This document shows positions 5,484 to 8,767 of a stretch of DNA of 8,767 bases, one piece after another. Source of the DNA: Candidatus Heimdallarchaeota archaeon (GTDB lineage Archaea; Asgardarchaeota; Heimdallarchaeia; Heimdallarchaeales; Heimdallarchaeaceae); NCBI GenBank assembly GCA_023139025.1, contig JAGLOH010000066.1, positions 1-8,767 of the forward strand, written 5' to 3'. Position 1 is the first letter of the stretch. The number at the start of each line of letters is the position of its first letter. The position numbers and the translations under genes were made by a program. The notes below the pieces were generated by a model. That model made no database searches. It worked only from the letters and a program-made list of their open reading frames with translations, and was not told where the DNA came from.

Positions 5484-7247
5484 GTGAGGTTTAAAGATTT
5501 ATGCGAGTGTTATTTTAGCTTAGAGAATACACAGAAGAAACTAGAAATGGTTGATATCTTAGCTAATACTTTATCCAAAGCAGATAGGAGTGAAATAGGT
5601 AAAATTGCGCTATTAACTTTGGGTAAGCTATATCCAGATTTTGTTGGAATTGAGTTAATGCTTGCAGAAAAAATGGCAATCAAAGCTCTAGCTTTAGCAA
5701 CTGGTAAGAGCGAGAAAAATATTCTAAGATTCTTAGAAGAAATAGGAGATTTAGGTAAAACAGCACATAAGATTCTAGATAATAAATCTCAATCGACACT
5801 ATTAGCTTTCACAAATCAACAAGAGATTGAACAATATGATGTTGAGGATGTCTGGAATATTCTTGATACAATCTCTCAAACTTCTGGTGAAGGATCAGCA
5901 GATAAGAAAATAAGAATCCTATCTGGTTTATTATCTAAAGTTACACCTCTGGAAGCAAGATATATCTCTAGATTGGTTGCAGGAAATTTGAGAACGGGTG
6001 TTGCAGTACAATTATTGCTTGAAGCGCTTTCAAAGGCAAAAACTGGAACGAGAGAAAATAAGCAATTTTTGGAAAGAGCTTACAACAGATGTTCAGATTT
6101 AGATTATGTTTCATCAGTTCTGTATAAAGAAGGTCTTGAGGCTGTCAAGGAAATTGAAGTAAAGGTATTCAGTCCCATTAAAGTAATGCTAGCACAAAGA
6201 GTATCAAACTCAGAAGAATTACTTGAAAGGTTCAATGGAAAATGCTCTCTAGAGTATAAATATGATGGCTTAAGAGTTCAAATTCACAAAAAAGAGAATA
6301 AAGTGAAATTATTTTCAAGAAGTACTGAAAATATAACAAAACAATTTCCTGATGTTATCGATTTCATCAACAATGCTGCTCTAGAAAATGAGTTTATTAT
6401 AGAAGGAGAAATAGTTGCATTCGATTACGAAAAAGAAGCAATTTTACCTTTTCAGTATGTTTCCCAGAGAAAAAGAAAACATGATATAGATCAAAAGATA
6501 CGAGAAATTCCTGTTAGAGTTTTTCTTTTTGATGTTCTTTACTGTAATAATACTTCCAGATTAGACTTTAGTTATCTTGAAAGGAGAGAGAATCTACAGA
6601 AACTAGTTAGAGAAAATAACAAAATCAAGTTTTCCCATCAAACAATTGCTGAAAACTCTGATGAAATAGATACTTTCTTCCATCAAGCTCTCCAAGATAA
6701 TTGTGAAGGAATTATGGGGAAAAGTATTGGAAAAGATTCGGTATATCAAGCTGGAGCACGGGGTTGGAATTGGGTAAAATATAAGGCTGGATACGATGCA
6801 AAATTATCTGATTCTTTTGATTTAGTGATACTTGGAGCAGAACATGGAAAAGGAAAACGTGCAGGAAAGTATGGAACATTCCTACTAGGATGTTATGATC
6901 AGATTGAGGGCGTCTATCAAACCTTTACTAGAATTGGAACAGGATTCTCTGATGAAGATCTTGCATTTTTCTTTCAAGAACTCAAACCTCTTGAAAGCGA
7001 GAAACCTAAAGAATATCAAAGTGACGTTGAAAGCAGTATCTGGTTTTACCCTAAAATAGTTATTGAAGTAACAGGAGACGAAATAACTAGAAGTCAAATG
7101 CACACCTGCTCAAGAGGTTTACTAGAAAACGAAATGGACGGTTTGGCGTTAAGATTTCCTAGATTTACAGGTAGGACTGTACATGACAAAGCTCCAGAAC
7201 AAGCCACTACAAATGATGAAATACGCACAATATATTTAAAGCAATAA
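5484..7247 (+). CDS. lig: ATP-dependent DNA ligase (archaeal type)
   Basis: This protein seals 5'-phosphate/3'-OH nicks in DNA through an enzyme-adenylate intermediate, for Okazaki-fragment joining and repair. At 587 residues it has the usual archaeal length and is complete. The N-terminal helical DNA-binding domain (1-about 225) begins MRFKDLCECYFSLENTQKKL, typical of the family. The adenylation domain carries motif I KYDG (K259 nucleophile), motif III FSRSTENIT (277-285), motif IIIa FLFDVLY (347-353), motif IV EGIMGKS (408-414) and motif V WVKYKAGY (430-437). The OB-fold domain ends with RFPRFTG (557-563). The start is GTG at 5484, with AGGT 9 nt upstream; the nearby ATG at 5502 is out of frame, and the family N-terminus confirms GTG. 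It sits 16 bp after the GIFT-domain gene and 22 bp before the 188-residue gene. The linkage to a non-replication gene is unexplained. Confidence 0.97.
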   Translation: MRFKDLCECYFSLENTQKKLEMVDILANTLSKADRSEIGKIALLTLGKLYPDFVGIELMLAEKMAIKALALATGKSEKNILRFLEEIGDLGKTAHKILDNKSQSTLLAFTNQQEIEQYDVEDVWNILDTISQTSGEGSADKKIRILSGLLSKVTPLEARYISRLVAGNLRTGVAVQLLLEALSKAKTGTRENKQFLERAYNRCSDLDYVSSVLYKEGLEAVKEIEVKVFSPIKVMLAQRVSNSEELLERFNGKCSLEYKYDGLRVQIHKKENKVKLFSRSTENITKQFPDVIDFINNAALENEFIIEGEIVAFDYEKEAILPFQYVSQRKRKHDIDQKIREIPVRVFLFDVLYCNNTSRLDFSYLERRENLQKLVRENNKIKFSHQTIAENSDEIDTFFHQALQDNCEGIMGKSIGKDSVYQAGARGWNWVKYKAGYDAKLSDSFDLVILGAEHGKGKRAGKYGTFLLGCYDQIEGVYQTFTRIGTGFSDEDLAFFFQELKPLESEKPKEYQSDVESSIWFYPKIVIEVTGDEITRSQMHTCSRGLLENEMDGLALRFPRFTGRTVHDKAPEQATTNDEIRTIYLKQ

Positions 7248-7269
7248 GATAAACTACATGTGAAAGTAT

Positions 7270-7836
7270 ATGTTCAGCAAGAAAAAGAATTTGTCTGAAG
7301 AAGAAATTTCAAAGAAACCCAGTGAGGCTCTAAAAATTCTTAGGACGAATATTGAAAACTATCACGGATACAAAGAACTAGAGCTAAGAAGAGATTCTGA
7401 TGTAGCTTTCAGAACAAAATTACTTGCGATAATGAGGGAAACTGGAGATATGATGAGTCAAGTGCATGAGCTTCTAATCCATTCACAACTATTAACAAGC
7501 TGGGGTCCAGCAGGAATGGTCATGAAAATCGTTTCAGATATGAGAAAAGAGACAGCAAGTACAGATTATAAATACAGTACTTTTTTTGATGTAAAAGATG
7601 TTGAAGGTGAACATGGAATTGATTTGTCCATCCTCTATTTACTAGAAATAGATATTTTGGATAACGCTGAAGAATTTAAAGATAAAATAGTAGATGTAAA
7701 AATTCAACTAGAAGAGATGATGTTAGATACAGTAGAAGGTAATGTCACAGCTCTTATGTCTCTGAGTAGCCGCGTACAAAATCGATTTAATGAAAGAAAT
7801 GAGTTGCTCCGAGCATTTGAAAAGATGAAACTCTAG
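7270..7836 (+). CDS. Hypothetical all-helical protein, last gene of the GIFT-ligase operon
   Basis: This 188-residue soluble protein has no cysteine, signal peptide or membrane helix. It is predicted almost entirely helical: a basic N-terminus (MFSKKK), helices at about 10-30, 36-72 (with FRTKLLAIMRETGDMMSQV), 80-95, 118-152 and 155-187 (NRFNERNELLRAFEKMKL). A short, possibly looped segment sits at 96-117. Methionine is frequent on helix faces, suggesting a packed helical bundle. I do not recognise the family. It begins 22 bp after the ligase stop with only a weak GTGAAAG site, so it is likely co-transcribed. The TAG stop shares a CTAG with the stop of the convergent DUF167 gene. A structural or adaptor role with the GIFT-domain protein is possible but untested. 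Confidence 0.8.
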   Translation: MFSKKKNLSEEEISKKPSEALKILRTNIENYHGYKELELRRDSDVAFRTKLLAIMRETGDMMSQVHELLIHSQLLTSWGPAGMVMKIVSDMRKETASTDYKYSTFFDVKDVEGEHGIDLSILYLLEIDILDNAEEFKDKIVDVKIQLEEMMLDTVEGNVTALMSLSSRVQNRFNERNELLRAFEKMKL

Positions 7837-8195
7837 AAATGCTTTCCAATTATTTTCTTAAGAAGTAAATCACTATTTTGATCCTTTATTACAATTATTT
7901 TATTTCTAGATTTTAACCCTCGAGAAATAGAAAGAGAAGAGGAGGGAATTTTGAATGTTTTAGATAAGCAGCTTAATACTGATCTATTTGCTTTACCTTT
8001 ATCTGCTGGCTCCTTAACATAGATATCTATTGAAAAATCAGAAACATCAATCCTATTTACTGAAGATTTTGGATGAACTCTAATTGATAAAAAAATTTCA
8101 TCATTCCTAATTTCAATAGATGGATGTGAAATCAAAAAAACACCAATTGATTCTTTATTAAGCCACTTTGGCTGCGAGTCTTGCTGTTGTTGCAT
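7833..8195 (-). CDS. DUF167 (YggU-family) protein
   Basis: This small protein of the conserved DUF167/YggU family, whose function is not established, is 120 residues from the ATG at 8195. It shows all the family landmarks: the strand IFLSIRVHPKSSVNRI (34-49), IDIYVKEPADKGKANRSVL (56-74) with the signature EPADKGKAN, KIPSSSLSISRG (82-93) and KSRNKIIVI (95-103). The start is uncertain. The ATG overlaps the upstream profilin-like gene by 38 bp and has a poor ribosome-binding site. An in-frame TTG at 8135-8133 has GGTG 5 nt upstream, begins 22 bp after the profilin-like stop, and gives 100 residues, closer to the family's usual length of about 100. I consider that shorter form at least as likely. 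The gene is second in a minus-strand pair and ends in the shared CTAG. Confidence 0.9.
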   Translation of the reverse strand: MQQQQDSQPKWLNKESIGVFLISHPSIEIRNDEIFLSIRVHPKSSVNRIDVSDFSIDIYVKEPADKGKANRSVLSCLSKTFKIPSSSLSISRGLKSRNKIIVIKDQNSDLLLKKIIGKHF

Positions 8196-8517
8196 AAGCT
8201 ATGTCTTTCTGTATAGTGGCTGGACTCCAAGAAATCACACAACCTGCCCATTTTGGACAACGGGCAACAATTAAATGTCCTTGACCTCCCATATTAGTTG
8301 AGATCAATCTCTCAGGAGTCATTGTGATCACTGTAAATTTTAAACCCCCACCAAAATCAACGCTTGGTTTTTGATTTTTCCATGAATCGAACGGTATTGT
8401 GGGATCAACAGCCCAGTCACCATATTGATAATAACATTTCAAATCATCCCCAATTAACCAAACAACTCCCACGGTCCCTTCTTGCGCTGCTACTGCAACA
8501 TCGTCTTGAAAACTCAT
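8158..8517 (-). CDS. Profilin-like actin-monomer-binding protein (Asgard-type)
   Basis: This 119-residue cytosolic protein matches profilin in size and pattern. It has an N-terminal helix (3-13), strand VGVVWLIGDD (16-25) and a Trp-containing helix (40-50, IPFDSWKNQK). The GGGLKFTVIT (56-65) segment corresponds to the profilin G-G-I-K-Y-x-V-I block. RLISTNMGGQGHLIVAR (70-86) corresponds to the turn and strand around K-G-x-G-G-I-x-I. CVISWS (93-98) and a final helix (100-118) complete the fold. Profilins bind actin monomers and control filament growth; Asgard archaea are known to encode functional ones. Roadblock/LC7 has a similar fold and size and is the main alternative. The ATG at 8517 follows GGTGA (8525-8529) and a TATA candidate at 8557-8564. 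No actin gene lies in the window. It is co-oriented with DUF167 downstream. Confidence 0.72.
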   Translation of the reverse strand: MSFQDDVAVAAQEGTVGVVWLIGDDLKCYYQYGDWAVDPTIPFDSWKNQKPSVDFGGGLKFTVITMTPERLISTNMGGQGHLIVARCPKWAGCVISWSPATIQKDIAYATTARLAAKVA

Positions 8518-8524
8518 GAATCTT

Positions 8525-8529
8525 TCACC
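8525..8529 (-). promoter_or_regulatory. Shine-Dalgarno site (GGTGA) of the profilin-like gene
   Basis: On the minus strand the sequence reads GGTGAAAGATTC then ATG at 8517. GGTGA complements the archaeal 16S rRNA tail at a spacing of 7 nt and supports the chosen start. Confidence 0.6.
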
Positions 8530-8556
8530 ATTTCTAAGTTAATTTATTACTTATAG

Positions 8557-8564
8557 TATTAAAT
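8557..8564 (-). promoter_or_regulatory. TATA box candidate for the profilin-like/DUF167 pair
   Basis: On the minus strand the region reads AGAAAAATATTTAATAC. ATTTAATA at 8564-8557, with a purine-rich BRE-like stretch before it, predicts a start near 8536. That leaves a leader of about 20 nt that still contains the GGTGA site. Confidence 0.4.
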
Positions 8565-8668
8565 ATTTTTCTTACTGGTAGATTACTTTATACCAATATT
8601 TTAACTATTTTTTAGATGGGTAATTTAGGAACATATTTGAATACGTACAATCTTTAATTCTATTAAGA

Positions 8669-8767
8669 ATGTTAGACGATGAAGTAATTGTTAAAAGAAG
8701 ACGTATTCTCCGATTTATTAGAGATTTAGATTTACGTTACATCCGTGGTTCAATTGATAGAAGAACC
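8669..8767 (+). CDS. N-terminal fragment of an unidentified protein (3' end outside window)
   Basis: An ATG at 8669 opens a frame that stays open for 33 codons to the right edge, beginning MLDDEVIVKRRRILRF and ending ...RGSIDRRT. It is strongly basic (about ten Arg/Lys) after an acidic start. I cannot identify it. No start codon lies upstream in the same frame before a TAA at 8621-8623, so ATG is the likely start. No Shine-Dalgarno site is visible; a TATA-like ATATTTG at about 8632-8638 would give a short leader. It is divergent from the profilin-like gene. Confidence 0.5.
   Translation, partial: MLDDEVIVKRRRILRFIRDLDLRYIRGSIDRRT

Noticed and set aside
6885..7103. 72-codon minus-strand open frame inside the DNA ligase gene
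   Set aside because: It is antisense to the conserved C-terminal domain of the ligase, with no independent support.
8158..8517. Roadblock/LC7 identity for the 119-residue protein
   Set aside because: Size and fold class are similar, but the G-G-x-x-K-F-x-V-I block, the glycine-rich turn and the C-terminal helix fit profilin better. It is kept as the main alternative, not excluded.
1..8767. Search for tRNA, rRNA, CRISPR repeats, transposase genes and terminal inverted repeats
   Set aside because: No regularly spaced repeats, conserved rRNA segments, tRNA cloverleaf arms or transposase motifs were seen by eye.

Overview
The window is AT-rich (G+C looks like about one third by eye, not computed), densely coding and clearly archaeal. 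It carries an archaeal-type ATP-dependent DNA ligase. Several starts are preceded by GGTG/GGTGA or GGAGGG ribosome-binding sites, Arg codons are mostly AGA/AGG, and TATA-like elements sit at plausible promoter distances. Two genes point to an Asgard archaeon (Heimdall-like is a guess): a small profilin-like protein and a protein whose N-terminal domain resembles the GIFT domain of eukaryotic IFT52. Both calls are made by eye from remembered family features and need a profile or structure search.

Layout, left to right. Positions 3-131 (+) hold the tail of an unidentified gene. Convergent to it is a two-gene minus-strand unit: a short ribbon-helix-helix DNA-binding protein (424-600, TTG start) whose stop overlaps the TTG start of an 89-residue unknown (158-427). 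This has the architecture of a toxin-antitoxin or autoregulated pair. Positions 601-947 are non-coding, with a promoter-like TATA, a small hairpin and an oligo-T terminator. Positions 948-2922 (-) hold two adjacent paralogous membrane proteins, each with an N-terminal four-Cys zinc ribbon and two C-terminal membrane helices, separated by 1 nt. Positions 2995-3849 (-) encode a ParA/MinD-family ATPase with a deviant Walker A motif and no visible ParB partner.

A 205-bp divergent promoter region leads into a plus-strand operon at 4055-7836. Its genes are the GIFT/IFT52-like coiled-coil protein, the replicative/repair-type DNA ligase (GTG start) and a 188-residue helical protein of unknown function. 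The operon runs head-on into a minus-strand pair, profilin-like then DUF167. The two convergent units share a CTAG tetranucleotide that supplies a TAG stop on both strands. The right edge holds the first 33 codons of another plus-strand gene.

The ligase is the only gene with a well-defined biochemical role. The most interesting content is the eukaryote-like pair (GIFT-domain protein and profilin-like protein), the paired zinc-ribbon membrane proteins beside an orphan ParA/MinD ATPase, and the uncharacterised ribbon-helix-helix pair. No tRNA, rRNA, CRISPR array or transposase was seen.
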